DNA from: a bacterium
Lineage (GTDB): Bacteria > B130-G9
NCBI GenBank assembly: GCA_021160245.1
Contig: JAGHCW010000160.1
Location: 1 to 27,282 of the forward strand
DNA: 27,282 nucleotides
Reading direction: 5' to 3'
This document shows, in pieces, positions 8,311 to 16,250 of this stretch (its first letter is position 1; every line of letters begins with the position of its first letter). Made by a program: the position numbers and the translations under genes. A model generated the notes under the pieces. That model did no database searches. It saw only the letters and a program-made list of their open reading frames with translations, and was not told where the DNA came from.

Positions 8311-9525
8311 CTATCTAGCCCCGGCGGCGTTAAGCGCCTTAATTGAGCGCTCGAGCTTTCGTCTGATGTGCTTTTTCCCCTCTTTTTCAAGCGCATTTTT
8401 GACCGCCTCAATATCGTCAGACGTTCCGATATTGGCGATTGCCGAGGCGGCCTTGCTCCGGACGTCCTTGTCGGGGCTGGATAGCATCTTGAGCGTCTTT
8501 TTGGCGACCTCGCGTGATTTGCATCCAAGCTGCCCTAAGGCGACAGCTGCTTGACTCATCACCGATGCGTCTTTGTCGTCAAGCAACTTGATTAGATTCG
8601 GAATGGCCTCCTCTGCCTTCAGCTGACCAAGCGCCCGGGCTGCTCGCCATCTGACACCCGGTTTCGGGTCCGAGAGCGCCTCGATGAGCGCCGGCGCGGC
8701 GGCTTTATCCTCCAAACGACCGAGGGACATAGCGACCTCCTGACGGATGCTATGATCAGGATCATTCAGGCATTTGATGAGTATTGCTAACGTTTCGGGG
8801 CTCTTGATTCGCCCTAGCGCGGAGACGGCCTGCCAGCGCAGCCAACGGTCCTCGCTTCTAGTCGTTTCCTCAATGATTCTTATCCCGTCGTCCTCGCCCA
8901 TTGAGCTTAACGCCGTCGCTATATTGAATTGCTCAAGCTTGCTCTCTGTGGCCTTCATACGATCCCTCAGCATATCAATGCGGCGATCATCCTTGATGAC
9001 ATTCAGCGCCCAGATCGATCGCCATCTCGTGTGCGGATCGGGGTCGAGGCTTACGCATTTGACTAATATGGGAGTCGCGCGTTTGTCTCGTATGTTTCCC
9101 AATGTATTCACACACCACCAGCGCAGTTTGTTAAAGCTCTTATCGTTCGTGAATGTGCTCTCAAGCCGTGCAATGAGGGCCGGTACCGCTGTTACGCCAA
9201 TCTCTCCAAGCCTCTTCGATGCCTGTTTGGTGGGCTCGTTTTTTCTGCCCCCAAGCAGGTCTATTAGTTGTTCTACATCCATGTCCGCAAGGCCAGGCAC
9301 GGCGACAGCAGTCGCCATCTTGCGGCTTGAAGCGCGCCCATCAGGGCCATCGACTCTAAAAACGGGTCTTGCAGTCTCAGCCTTCTCGGGAAGAAGCTGC
9401 TTCACGCTGGGTTGCGACTCGGGGGAGACTTGTTCAACTCTAAACGAATATGTAGCGAGGCCGACCGCCACGCAGGCGCCAACACCCATTACTGCGACGA
9501 CCGCCCAGCGCTTCCACATCACCAT
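8311..9525 (-). CDS. Membrane-anchored HEAT-repeat protein
   Basis: A 404-residue protein made of tandem HEAT (PBS-lyase type) repeats behind one N-terminal hydrophobic segment (AVVAVMGVGACVAVGLATY), so probably anchored with its repeats outside the cytoplasm. Roughly eight or nine helical repeats fill about 85-395. The clearest contain ALGRIKS, SLGRLED, ALGQLKA and ALGQLGC, each preceded by a DPD/DDKD-type turn. Such superhelices act as protein-binding scaffolds; no enzyme motif is visible. The start at 9525 is favoured by GGGAG at 9532-9536, 6 bases away; an ATG at 9531 has no spacer, and a longer frame reaching 9585 would cross a terminator hairpin. Partner and role are unknown. Confidence 0.85.
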   Translation of the reverse strand: MVMWKRWAVVAVMGVGACVAVGLATYSFRVEQVSPESQPSVKQLLPEKAETARPVFRVDGPDGRASSRKMATAVAVPGLADMDVEQLIDLLGGRKNEPTKQASKRLGEIGVTAVPALIARLESTFTNDKSFNKLRWWCVNTLGNIRDKRATPILVKCVSLDPDPHTRWRSIWALNVIKDDRRIDMLRDRMKATESKLEQFNIATALSSMGEDDGIRIIEETTRSEDRWLRWQAVSALGRIKSPETLAILIKCLNDPDHSIRQEVAMSLGRLEDKAAAPALIEALSDPKPGVRWRAARALGQLKAEEAIPNLIKLLDDKDASVMSQAAVALGQLGCKSREVAKKTLKMLSSPDKDVRSKAASAIANIGTSDDIEAVKNALEKEGKKHIRRKLERSIKALNAAGAR

Positions 9526-9550
9526 ATTCATCTCCCGACTATTACTCGCC

Positions 9551-9592
9551 AAGAATAAAGGAATGCCCGGCGAGCCAAGGCGCACCGGGCAT
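9551..9592 (-). terminator. Rho-independent terminator after the 935-residue repeat protein
   Basis: On the minus strand an 8-bp perfect stem (ATGCCCGG/CCGGGCAT, arms 9585-9592 and 9563-9570, 14-base loop) is followed by TCCTTTATTCTT. It starts 32 bases past the stop of the 935-residue gene and before the HEAT gene, so it probably separates the two transcripts. Confidence 0.7.
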
Positions 9593-9624
9593 CATTCACC
9601 ATTTCAAAGTCAACAGGCTATTTA

Positions 9625-12432
9625 CTATTGGCCTCCACAAGCACCGCTTTCCGTCATTGCGGCGTTATAGGCGCTTCTGAAATTGAATCCAGCAGTCCGC
9701 CATTGACCCGCGTTGTAGGCGGCGACACCGTCTTCGTAGGCTACCCACGCCGCGGAGTCATCGGGATAGATGTAACCCATATCCGTCAGATTCTGCAAGG
9801 TTAGCTGGACGAAGTCCCTCACCTCTTCCAGCTTGCCATGAGGCGCCACCTCAATCGGCGTGAAGACTATCGGAGGCAGGCATCTTTGCGTGTCATAGAG
9901 AAGCTGGTGAAGCACCTTGTACTCCAACTGGTCGATCTTGAAATCGAGCGCCTGGAGTGGCGGTAAAACGCTCTCGTCGAGCTTCACATCAATGGCATCA
10001 ACACCATCGGCAATCCCGCCATCGCCGTCGATCTTCGCCTCAAGTATCCCAATGTCATCGTAGATAACCTCAAGTCCGTAGTTACCGTGCAGGATGTCCT
10101 CAAGCGTATAGGTGATTCCGCCCTCGCCATCGATTTTCGACTCCATGCTGTAGAGAATACTCGCGATGACGCCATCTTCGCCCAATTGCGCGTCAATGCC
10201 GTCGAGCGTGTCCACAATGCCGCCCTCGCCATCGAGCTTCGCCTCGATGTTCCCGATACCGTAGTTGATAACGCTCAGGCTGTCGTTACCGTATAGAATA
10301 TCGTGGACCGCATAGCCCATGCTGTCCAGCTTCTCCTCAACGCTGTAAAGACCGTCAATCACTATCGTCGAGTGAGTGGCGTACAGATACTCCAACATCA
10401 GGGCAACCTCGGGCCAGTATTCTCCCTGAGTGTCGAGCTTCGTCTCCATCACGGCGACGGAGTCAGCGATTGCCAGAAGACCAAAATCACTCCACAGGAT
10501 GTCGTCGAGCTTCGGGTCCATTAAGTCCAGCTTGCCTTCAATTCCTTCGAGCACATTGCCGATACCGCTCTCGCCGTCGAGCTTCGCCTCAATACCCAAT
10601 AGCGTCTGATAATTGGTCGTAATTGAGCCGATGATATCGCCCATGTAACTTCTGATGTAATCCACATCCGGTCCGATTGTGTCTAGCTTATCTTCGATCG
10701 AAGTCAATGCGCCCAGGTCATAATCCTCGAGCATCTCAACTATTTCATTGATGCCCGGCTGGACGCCATCGTCGATCTTCGCCTCGATTGCAGCGATATC
10801 AAGGTCAACGAACTCGAACTGATATCTTACGAAGTCGTCAAGGTCATGGTACCAAGACCAAGTGGGCTGATTGTCCAACTTCGCCTCAATGCCCTCAAGT
10901 TCATCCAGCACAATGGTTGAGTGAGTGCCATAAAGGTAATCTAACATATAGATCATCTCCGGCCAATACTCGCTCTGACCATCTAGCTTCATCTCAATGC
11001 CTTCGACACCATAGCTGATGTTCATCAGCCCGTAGTAGCCATACATAATGTCTTGGAGCTGAGGGTCCATTCGGTCGAGCTTCGCCTCAAGGCCGTCAAG
11101 AGCGACGGTTACGAGCGTTGACTGGGTAGCATAAAGGTACTCAAGCATATAGAGCATATCAGGCCAAGTCTCGCCCTGATCATCGAGCTTCGACTCTATC
11201 TTTCTGACATTATAGTCGATAGCCTCAAGGCCGTAGTTGCCATGAATGATGTCGTCGAGCTTCGGGTCCATGTCATCTAGCTTCACCTCCAGCCCATCGA
11301 CAACGTCTAGGCCCTCCGAAGCATCGCCGCCAATCTTGTCCAGCTTCGCCTCGATTTCGTCGAGTGAGATGTCGCCAATGTACAGGTCAAGTTTGCCCTC
11401 AATTGCCACGAGCGAGTCCTCGAGTGGGTCTGCCTTTGCCTCAAGGGCGGTGAGAATCTTGAGAATCTCATCGAGGTCCAAGCCCTCCATATCGTCCAGC
11501 TTGCCCTCTATCGCTCCCAGCAAGCCCTCAAGTGGGTCCGCCTTCTCCTCCATTGCCACGAGAATCTTGATGATCTCGTCGAGGTCCCAATCTCCCATCC
11601 TGTCGAGCTTCGCCTCGATCTTGTCCAGAGGGTCTGGCCCCTCGCCAGGCGGGCTAACTAGAACAACCATTTTCCATAACAAAACGTCCGTCTTGCATGT
11701 AAGAGTTACTTCATTGTCGCCATCTGCTGTCGGAACATTCATTGAGAAAATGTCCCCAAGCGAGTCAAAAACTTCCATGTCTGCGCCGGTGCCGTTAATC
11801 CCAAGCCACTCGGGACCATTGGGGAAAATGCAATCGCCAAGAAGCCAAAGCGTTCCGTTGCCGGCGCCGATGTTCGGTATGACGACATCGGAAGTTTGCC
11901 ACATCTTCTCACTGCCCCAGAGGAATTCCTCCCCAGCCGTTATCGACACCATTTGAGGCGCTATGTCGTCATTCTCAATTACGACGACAAGGAACGCGCT
12001 TAAACACTGCGTCGCGCGGCCTATCACAACTGGGTAGGGTCCACCACTCATCAGACTAGTTACGTCCCAGAGATAGCCCTGGAACTCGTAATAGAATTCC
12101 CCAAGTGTGAATGTATCGACGTAGCTCGGCCCCTGGTAAGGAAGCACTCCTCGACCAAAAGTACCCTCAACGCCACCTGCCTGCTGGTCGTTCTCAAAAG
12201 CGTTGAAGAAAAGGAAGGCTTTAACTACTGCCAAGTCGTTTGGCAGCCCGGCCATCGAAAATGTGGCGGTGAATTGGCCCTCTGACCAGTTTGGGATAGA
12301 CATGACTACTACGTCATATGGTCCTGTCTCTTGAAAAATCAGATCGTCCGGTGGGTTGTCTCCGGTCTCGTTGGCAATAACGAGCCCCGGTATCAGCAGC
12401 AAGAATACACATAGCAGCAGAGTTTTCCTCAT
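9625..12432 (-). CDS. Secreted 935-residue repeat protein with IEAKLD-type hexads
   Basis: I do not recognise a family. A signal peptide MRKTLLLCVFLLLIPGLVIA is followed by a beta-rich, aromatic and glycine-rich domain to about residue 265. Residues 271-834 hold 21 hexads of the form [ILMV][ED]xK[LI]D (one degenerate, IDAQLG) and three copies of a 67-residue unit. A helical C-terminal domain (about 855-935) contains AYEDGVAAYNAGQWRTA and few cysteines. The ATG at 12432 is chosen because GGAGG (12441-12445) is 8 bases upstream and the signal peptide begins exactly there. The repeats are acidic, mostly helical and probably form a long rod; a surface or cell-envelope role is inferred. It has its own promoter (12568-12597), upstream palindrome (12611-12627) and terminator, so it is a single-gene transcript followed by HEAT and foldase genes. 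Confidence 0.85.
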   Translation of the reverse strand: MRKTLLLCVFLLLIPGLVIANETGDNPPDDLIFQETGPYDVVVMSIPNWSEGQFTATFSMAGLPNDLAVVKAFLFFNAFENDQQAGGVEGTFGRGVLPYQGPSYVDTFTLGEFYYEFQGYLWDVTSLMSGGPYPVVIGRATQCLSAFLVVVIENDDIAPQMVSITAGEEFLWGSEKMWQTSDVVIPNIGAGNGTLWLLGDCIFPNGPEWLGINGTGADMEVFDSLGDIFSMNVPTADGDNEVTLTCKTDVLLWKMVVLVSPPGEGPDPLDKIEAKLDRMGDWDLDEIIKILVAMEEKADPLEGLLGAIEGKLDDMEGLDLDEILKILTALEAKADPLEDSLVAIEGKLDLYIGDISLDEIEAKLDKIGGDASEGLDVVDGLEVKLDDMDPKLDDIIHGNYGLEAIDYNVRKIESKLDDQGETWPDMLYMLEYLYATQSTLVTVALDGLEAKLDRMDPQLQDIMYGYYGLMNISYGVEGIEMKLDGQSEYWPEMIYMLDYLYGTHSTIVLDELEGIEAKLDNQPTWSWYHDLDDFVRYQFEFVDLDIAAIEAKIDDGVQPGINEIVEMLEDYDLGALTSIEDKLDTIGPDVDYIRSYMGDIIGSITTNYQTLLGIEAKLDGESGIGNVLEGIEGKLDLMDPKLDDILWSDFGLLAIADSVAVMETKLDTQGEYWPEVALMLEYLYATHSTIVIDGLYSVEEKLDSMGYAVHDILYGNDSLSVINYGIGNIEAKLDGEGGIVDTLDGIDAQLGEDGVIASILYSMESKIDGEGGITYTLEDILHGNYGLEVIYDDIGILEAKIDGDGGIADGVDAIDVKLDESVLPPLQALDFKIDQLEYKVLHQLLYDTQRCLPPIVFTPIEVAPHGKLEEVRDFVQLTLQNLTDMGYIYPDDSAAWVAYEDGVAAYNAGQWRTAGFNFRSAYNAAMTESGACGGQ
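10321..10521 (-). repeat. 67-residue repeat unit, copy 3
   Basis: Starts MDPKLDDILW, has hexads METKLD at unit positions 25-30 and VEEKLD at 61-66, with EYWPE and LYATHSTIV between them. Length is exactly 201 bp, as in copies 1 and 2. A degenerate partial copy follows (MGYAVHDILYG, then IEAKLD). Confidence 0.85.
10870..11271 (-). repeat. 67-residue repeat units, copies 1 and 2 in tandem
   Basis: Copy 1 is 11071-11271 (MDPKLDDIIH...) and copy 2 is 10870-11070 (MDPQLQDIMY...). Both are exactly 67 codons. Shared features: a DI.YG-type turn at 7-11, a hexad at 25-30, W at 36, LYxTxSTxV at 46-54 and a hexad at 61-66. Confidence 0.88.
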
Positions 12433-12440
12433 TAGATTAA

Positions 12441-12445
12441 CCTCC
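12441..12445 (-). promoter_or_regulatory. Ribosome binding site of the 935-residue gene
   Basis: GGAGG with an 8-base spacer to ATG 12432. It rules out the in-frame TTG at 12492 as the likely start. Confidence 0.75.
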
Positions 12446-12513
12446 AAATTTGGTTCTAGCTCTGGCCTCCAAAGCTCCCCATTCCACTGCAATAAGCCGC
12501 AATTACCTAAAAC

Positions 12514-12523
12514 TCACCTCCTT
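12514..12523 (-). promoter_or_regulatory. Orphan full-length Shine-Dalgarno sequence in the leader
   Basis: AAGGAGGTGA, a near-complete match to the anti-SD, lies in the roughly 130-base 5' leader, about 80 bases before the real start, with no ATG at a normal distance. A TTG 11 bases after it opens a 21-codon frame that stops in the TAA just after the GGAGG of the main gene. This may be a leader peptide, a standby site or chance. Confidence 0.35.
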
Positions 12524-12567
12524 GATCTCTAGTTGTGTTCAAAACAACCGCCAAACCCACTAACTGG

Positions 12568-12597
12568 ATTTTAGCGCATCAAGACACGCAAAGTCAA
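12568..12597 (-). promoter_or_regulatory. Sigma70-type promoter of the 935-residue repeat protein
   Basis: On the minus strand TTGACT (12592-12597), an 18-base spacer, then TAAAAT (12568-12573). Predicted transcription start near 12561, giving a leader of about 130 bases. Confidence 0.7.
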
Positions 12598-12610
12598 CTG
12601 TCTTCGGTTG

Positions 12611-12627
12611 CCCTGATGATCAGGTTG
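12611..12627 (-). promoter_or_regulatory. Palindrome upstream of the -35 box (shared site, copy A)
   Basis: Minus strand CAACCTGATCATCAGGG, with perfect arms CCTGA/TCAGG around 3 bases, ending 13 bases before the -35. A near-identical site in the same orientation lies 12 bases before the -35 of the SUMF1-like gene (16611-16628). It is probably a transcription factor site. Confidence 0.5.
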
Positions 12628-12716
12628 ATTCTGCGATGCGCAGGCGGCGTAAACAGAGATACTGCGGCATTGTGATTCTCATCGACCGGCTGGCCGTTGT
12701 TGCTACCTGCCAGGAA

Positions 12717-14180
12717 TCATGTCGTGTTCGATGGGCTGGGCTTCGAATCACCTCGTCGAAAGGAGCTGGCCAGCAGAGCGATCTCACTGGGACTTGCTTG
12801 CCCGAGGACTCGCAGAAGAAGAAGATACACCACCAGACAGAGCATCGTGCCAACAAAAGGCCCAAGACCTAATCGCAGGCAAATGATTGCGGTTATGCCA
12901 CAGAGAAGCAGCGTGGCAACCGGCTTTAGGATCAGCGACCCAAAGTCAGGCTTCCCCAGAAAACGCGAGAGAAAGTAAAGGCCGATGGAGAAAGACACAA
13001 TGTCTGAGAAGACCGTAACCGCTGCCGCGCCCATGAAACCGAAACTGGGGATCACCATTAGATTTAGCGATGCATTGAGTAAGGTCGCGCCTGCAACATA
13101 ATAGATCGCTATTCGCTCTTTGCCCAACGCAATCAGTGCTCTTCCGAAGACCGTGTTGGCAAATGCGAATGGCAGCATAAACGAGAGCAGCATGATCGCA
13201 TTTGGCGTGGCGGCGAATTTTGGTCCGAGCGCCAAATCAACCGCCGTCCGGGACCAGAGAAAGAGCAGCAAGCACAATGGTATGCCCAAAAGCAGCATCG
13301 CCTTCGCACAAAAATAATTTGCCTGCCTCAAAGAGTCCTTACTGTCACCAAGTATCTTCACAAAGAAAGGAAAGGCCGCAATTGCAAACGCATTGGGTAT
13401 TATCAACAGCGCCTCGATTGCGCGAAGCCCTGGCGCATATAGCCCAACACTCTTGGGGCCCTTGAGCCAATTCAATAGATAGATGTCAACGTTGTAAAAG
13501 AGAATGCTCAGAATGCCGAGCGCGGCAAATGGGGCAGACTCGACCACAAGCCTCACCATTCTACCTCTCTTAAGCAGATTCAGCCGGAATGAGGCGCCAA
13601 ATCTCCGCGCGAGGATGCAGAGCACAATTGCCCGGAGCACCATTCCAATCACATAGATGAGCATCACGGTCGTAACCGAGGCGCCCAAGCAGAGCGCCAA
13701 TATATTAATTCCCGTTATTACGACAGATAGCGATGAGAGGCAGAGCGCCAAAACCTTCATTTTCTCGAAGGCCTGCAAAATAGCTTGAGCAGCGTCGAAC
13801 GCGCTGGTGAACGGAATGGAGACTCCTCCAATAATTAAGAGGAGGCTTAGTTGGGGATCATCAACGCCTATGCTCAACAAAAGGACACCTGCAAATGCGA
13901 CCAGTGAGAGGAGCATCTTCGCGCCCAAAACGTTGCTGAAGACGAGGCCGGACTTCTGGGGTTCCCTCGCCACTTTTCGCACAGACCAAAAATCCATGCC
14001 GAAGCCAGCGAACGCCGCAGTAAACACGATCCATCTAAATGCCGTCTCGAAATTACCGCTGACCTCAGGCCCCAAGAGCCTGGCGATGAGCACGACTAGG
14101 AGAAAACTAAGAACCGTCCCGACGTTCCTTGCGGCGAATATAAACAGTGCGTTTGAGAAGACTCTCTTAATGCCCTTCAT
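12717..14180 (-). CDS. Polysaccharide flippase (Wzx/MATE-like, RfbX family)
   Basis: A 487-residue membrane protein with about 12-14 hydrophobic segments spread over its whole length. It begins MKGIKRVFSNALFIFAARNVGTVLSF, with VVLIARLLGPEVSGNFETA next; this N-terminal pattern is typical of lipid-linked oligosaccharide (O-antigen or exopolysaccharide) flippases. Such proteins move undecaprenyl-linked sugars across the inner membrane. No glycosyltransferase or polymerase is nearby, so the substrate is unknown. The ATG at 14180 has only a weak upstream GGA. It is transcribed away from queA. No clear terminator was found in the 284 bases beyond it, which hold the promoter of the repeat protein. 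Confidence 0.88.
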   Translation of the reverse strand: MKGIKRVFSNALFIFAARNVGTVLSFLLVVLIARLLGPEVSGNFETAFRWIVFTAAFAGFGMDFWSVRKVAREPQKSGLVFSNVLGAKMLLSLVAFAGVLLLSIGVDDPQLSLLLIIGGVSIPFTSAFDAAQAILQAFEKMKVLALCLSSLSVVITGINILALCLGASVTTVMLIYVIGMVLRAIVLCILARRFGASFRLNLLKRGRMVRLVVESAPFAALGILSILFYNVDIYLLNWLKGPKSVGLYAPGLRAIEALLIIPNAFAIAAFPFFVKILGDSKDSLRQANYFCAKAMLLLGIPLCLLLFLWSRTAVDLALGPKFAATPNAIMLLSFMLPFAFANTVFGRALIALGKERIAIYYVAGATLLNASLNLMVIPSFGFMGAAAVTVFSDIVSFSIGLYFLSRFLGKPDFGSLILKPVATLLLCGITAIICLRLGLGPFVGTMLCLVVYLLLLRVLGQASPSEIALLASSFRRGDSKPSPSNTT

Positions 14181-14260
14181 CCGAATTCCGTCGAGATTTA
14201 TCGTCTGTAGCGGTGTTGATTATGCCTCAGACTGTGCCATGCTCCGGACGTTTTCGTAAA

Positions 14261-14283
14261 CCAGAATATATTGTGTATTCTGG
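14261..14283. promoter_or_regulatory. Inverted repeat between divergent flippase and queA
   Basis: Arms CCAGAATA (14261-14268) and TATTCTGG (14276-14283), a perfect 8-bp inverted repeat with a 7-base centre, in the 198-base divergent gap. It may be an operator for either gene. I could not place a consensus promoter confidently here; a TATAAT (minus strand, 14350-14355) lacks a -35 at the right distance. Confidence 0.4.
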
Positions 14284-14378
14284 GCAAGCCGAGTACAAAG
14301 GTGATTCCAAATCGACACAGCACTGACGCGGCCTGCTCAATTGGTCTCCATTATATGTGTCAACAGCGAGGTTAGGTT

Positions 14379-15416
14379 TTGAGGCGCAGCGATTTCGAAT
14401 ATAACTTGCCGGAGAAGATGATAGCCCAGGTTCCGCTCTTGGACCGGACTGCTGCGAGACTTCTCGTTCTAGATAGGCAGACGGGGCAGATAGCCCACAG
14501 CCATTTCAATCGGCTTCAGGAGTTTCTTAAGGCCGGTGATCTTCTGGTCTTGAATGACACAAAGGTCCGCAAGTGCCGCCTTCGAGGAGAGCGACTGCCA
14601 TCGGGAGGGAAGGTGGAGATATTCCTTCTGAATAAGAGGGGCGAGGATTTATACGAGGCGATGGCCAAACCGGCGCGGCGGCTGCGCCCTGGCACGAGGC
14701 TATCTTTCGGCGATGGCCGCTTGTTTGCAGATGTTGTGGAGCGGACTCCCGATAGGTTTATCGTGTCGCTTTCGACCTCCTCAGATGAGCCGACCGATGA
14801 TGTGCTGGAGCAAGTTGCGGAGATGCCGTTGCCTCCTTATATCAAACGCCCGGGAGGCCCCGACAAGCAGGATGAGAGATTATATCAGACTGTCTATTCT
14901 GAGGTCTTAGGCGCGGTAGCTGCCCCCACAGCGGGCCTGCATTTTGAGAAGGTGTTCATCGAGCATCTTGAGAAAATCGGAATCGAATTCACCTATGTTA
15001 CGGTGCATACGGGACTCGGCTCATTCAAGCCAATCCGCTCTGAGAATATCGAGGACCACGAAATGCCAGCAGAGGAGTTCTCGATAAGCGAGAAGACAGC
15101 AATTGCGATCAATTCCGCCAAAAAGATGAAGAGGCGCGTTGTGGCAGTTGGCACAAGCTGCGTCCGGGCACTTGAGACGGTGGCAAAAGAGAGCAAACTC
15201 ATCCCCCAGACGGGAAAGACGAGCCTGTATATAACGCCCGGCCACGATTTCAAGATGGTGGACTGCATGGTAACCAATTTTCATCAGCCCGCCTCATCCC
15301 TAATCGTTCTAGTCAGCGCGTTCGCCGGACGTCAGACGATTCTCGAGGCGTATCGTGAGGCGATTGAGCGTGGATATAGATTCTTCAGCTACGGCGACGC
15401 CATGTTGATTCTCTAG
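14379..15416 (+). CDS. queA: tRNA preQ1(34) S-adenosylmethionine ribosyltransferase-isomerase
   Basis: A 345-residue enzyme that transfers the ribosyl part of SAM to preQ1 in tRNA to give epoxyqueuosine. Family signatures are strong: N-terminus MRRSDFEYNLPEKMIAQVPL, NDTKVRKCRLRGE near 51-63, MPLPPYIKRP, VAAPTAGLHF near 185, TLHVGxGTF equivalent VTVHTGLGSFKPI, and VGTSCVRALET. Length is normal. It starts with TTG, with GAGG at 14368-14371 7 bases upstream; the N-terminus matches the family from this codon. It is monocistronic in this window and convergent with the next gene. No tgt is adjacent. Confidence 0.97.
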   Translation: MRRSDFEYNLPEKMIAQVPLLDRTAARLLVLDRQTGQIAHSHFNRLQEFLKAGDLLVLNDTKVRKCRLRGERLPSGGKVEIFLLNKRGEDLYEAMAKPARRLRPGTRLSFGDGRLFADVVERTPDRFIVSLSTSSDEPTDDVLEQVAEMPLPPYIKRPGGPDKQDERLYQTVYSEVLGAVAAPTAGLHFEKVFIEHLEKIGIEFTYVTVHTGLGSFKPIRSENIEDHEMPAEEFSISEKTAIAINSAKKMKRRVVAVGTSCVRALETVAKESKLIPQTGKTSLYITPGHDFKMVDCMVTNFHQPASSLIVLVSAFAGRQTILEAYREAIERGYRFFSYGDAMLIL

Positions 15417-15467
15417 GTTCTCCGGGGATGCTGAAGTCGCGACTCTTGGGCCGATTCGAGCGAGCGG

Positions 15468-16250
15468 TTATTCTCTCTTCGCTCCCAAGAGAACCATTCG
15501 AAAGCTCTTGGAGGAGAATGGCTCTGCCTCCGTCGTGCTGCCATACGAATTCCAGATATCAAGTCCAAGGCGGTTGAGGATGGCAGTCATTTCGTCGATA
15601 GCATAGAGACGGACGGAGCCAGCAGAACGAAAGAACCGCAGTCTGCGTGGAAGAAATGACCACACTCTTGTTGTCAATCGCGAGATTGAGCGATTATAGG
15701 AGAAATGATAGCAGGCGGCCGCCGAGCTATCAAGTTGGAACTTGGTGCGGGGACAGTGCTTCTCGGCCCATCCAGCGTTTATGGTTTCGATTATGAATTT
15801 GCCACATGGCCGCAGCACCCTGGCTATCTCCGCCAGGATTCTCTCATTGGATGGGTCATCATCTTGGTAACCGATGCCACCCTCCGCCATTGATATCACG
15901 CAGTCGAAGCTCTCATCCATGAACGGCATATTGGCAGCATCGCTTCTTGAAAAGCCGACAGGAAGTCCCCTTGCCTTCGCTCGGCGACTTCCGATGCGAA
16001 GCAGACTATGGGCTACGTCAATGCCAACCACCGATATGCCCGCCTCGGATAGCAGCAGGCTGTGTCTGCCGAATCCACAACCGGAGTCGAGGAGCCGTTT
16101 TCCCTCTGCAGGATGGAGGAAGCGGAATACGAAATTCACCTCGCGGCGAGTGAGTTCGGGGCGAGCCCAAGGGGCATGCAGAACCGCATCTCCCAGCTTG
16201 TTTACTTCGGTTTTCCACCAATCTGGTTTGATTTTCCTCGGTTCTAACAT
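15468..16250 (-). CDS. Class I SAM-dependent methyltransferase
   Basis: A 260-residue protein with a Methyltransf_11/25-type Rossmann fold: SAM loop LLDSGCGFGRH at 53-63, VVGIDVAHSLL just after, DAANMPFMDESFDCVIS and an IARVLRPCGKFIIE strand. This pattern suggests a small-molecule or lipid substrate, not DNA; the substrate cannot be told. The frame extends 41 codons upstream, but that part overlaps a repeat-like hairpin and is rich in G/R/P, so I start at ATG 16250 (MLEPRKIKPDWW). No strong ribosome binding site supports either choice. It is convergent with queA, separated by 51 bases without a clear terminator. Confidence 0.82.
   Translation of the reverse strand: MLEPRKIKPDWWKTEVNKLGDAVLHAPWARPELTRREVNFVFRFLHPAEGKRLLDSGCGFGRHSLLLSEAGISVVGIDVAHSLLRIGSRRAKARGLPVGFSRSDAANMPFMDESFDCVISMAEGGIGYQDDDPSNERILAEIARVLRPCGKFIIETINAGWAEKHCPRTKFQLDSSAAACYHFSYNRSISRLTTRVWSFLPRRLRFFRSAGSVRLYAIDEMTAILNRLGLDIWNSYGSTTEAEPFSSKSFRMVLLGAKRE

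Larger units (their letters stand above)
9931..11622 (-). repeat. Coding region of 21 IEAKLD-like hexads
   Basis: Residues 271-834 of the repeat protein. The hexad recurs on average every 27 residues, with irregular spacers such as GEGGI, DPLE and LDEI. On the plus strand it appears as a recurring GTCGAGCTTCGCCTC-like string. The repetition is in the reading frame and is protein repetition, not a CRISPR or tandem DNA array. Confidence 0.9.

Noticed and set aside
8774-9670. 298-codon plus-strand frame
   Set aside because: Antisense to the HEAT-repeat gene; serine/arginine-rich and without family features.
9931-11622. CRISPR-like or tandem DNA repeat array
   Set aside because: The repetition follows the reading frame, the spacers are codon multiples that encode related protein, and the copies diverge at synonymous sites.
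11246-11956. 236-codon plus-strand frame rich in serine
   Set aside because: It is the antisense shadow of the IEAKLD repeats of the minus-strand protein.
12433-12492. TTG start at 12492 for the repeat protein
   Set aside because: It would put 20 polar residues before a perfect signal peptide and ignores the GGAGG placed 8 bases before ATG 12432.
15417-15467. Terminator between queA and the convergent methyltransferase
   Set aside because: Only a loopless palindrome AGTCGCGACT (15435-15444) without a T-run was found.
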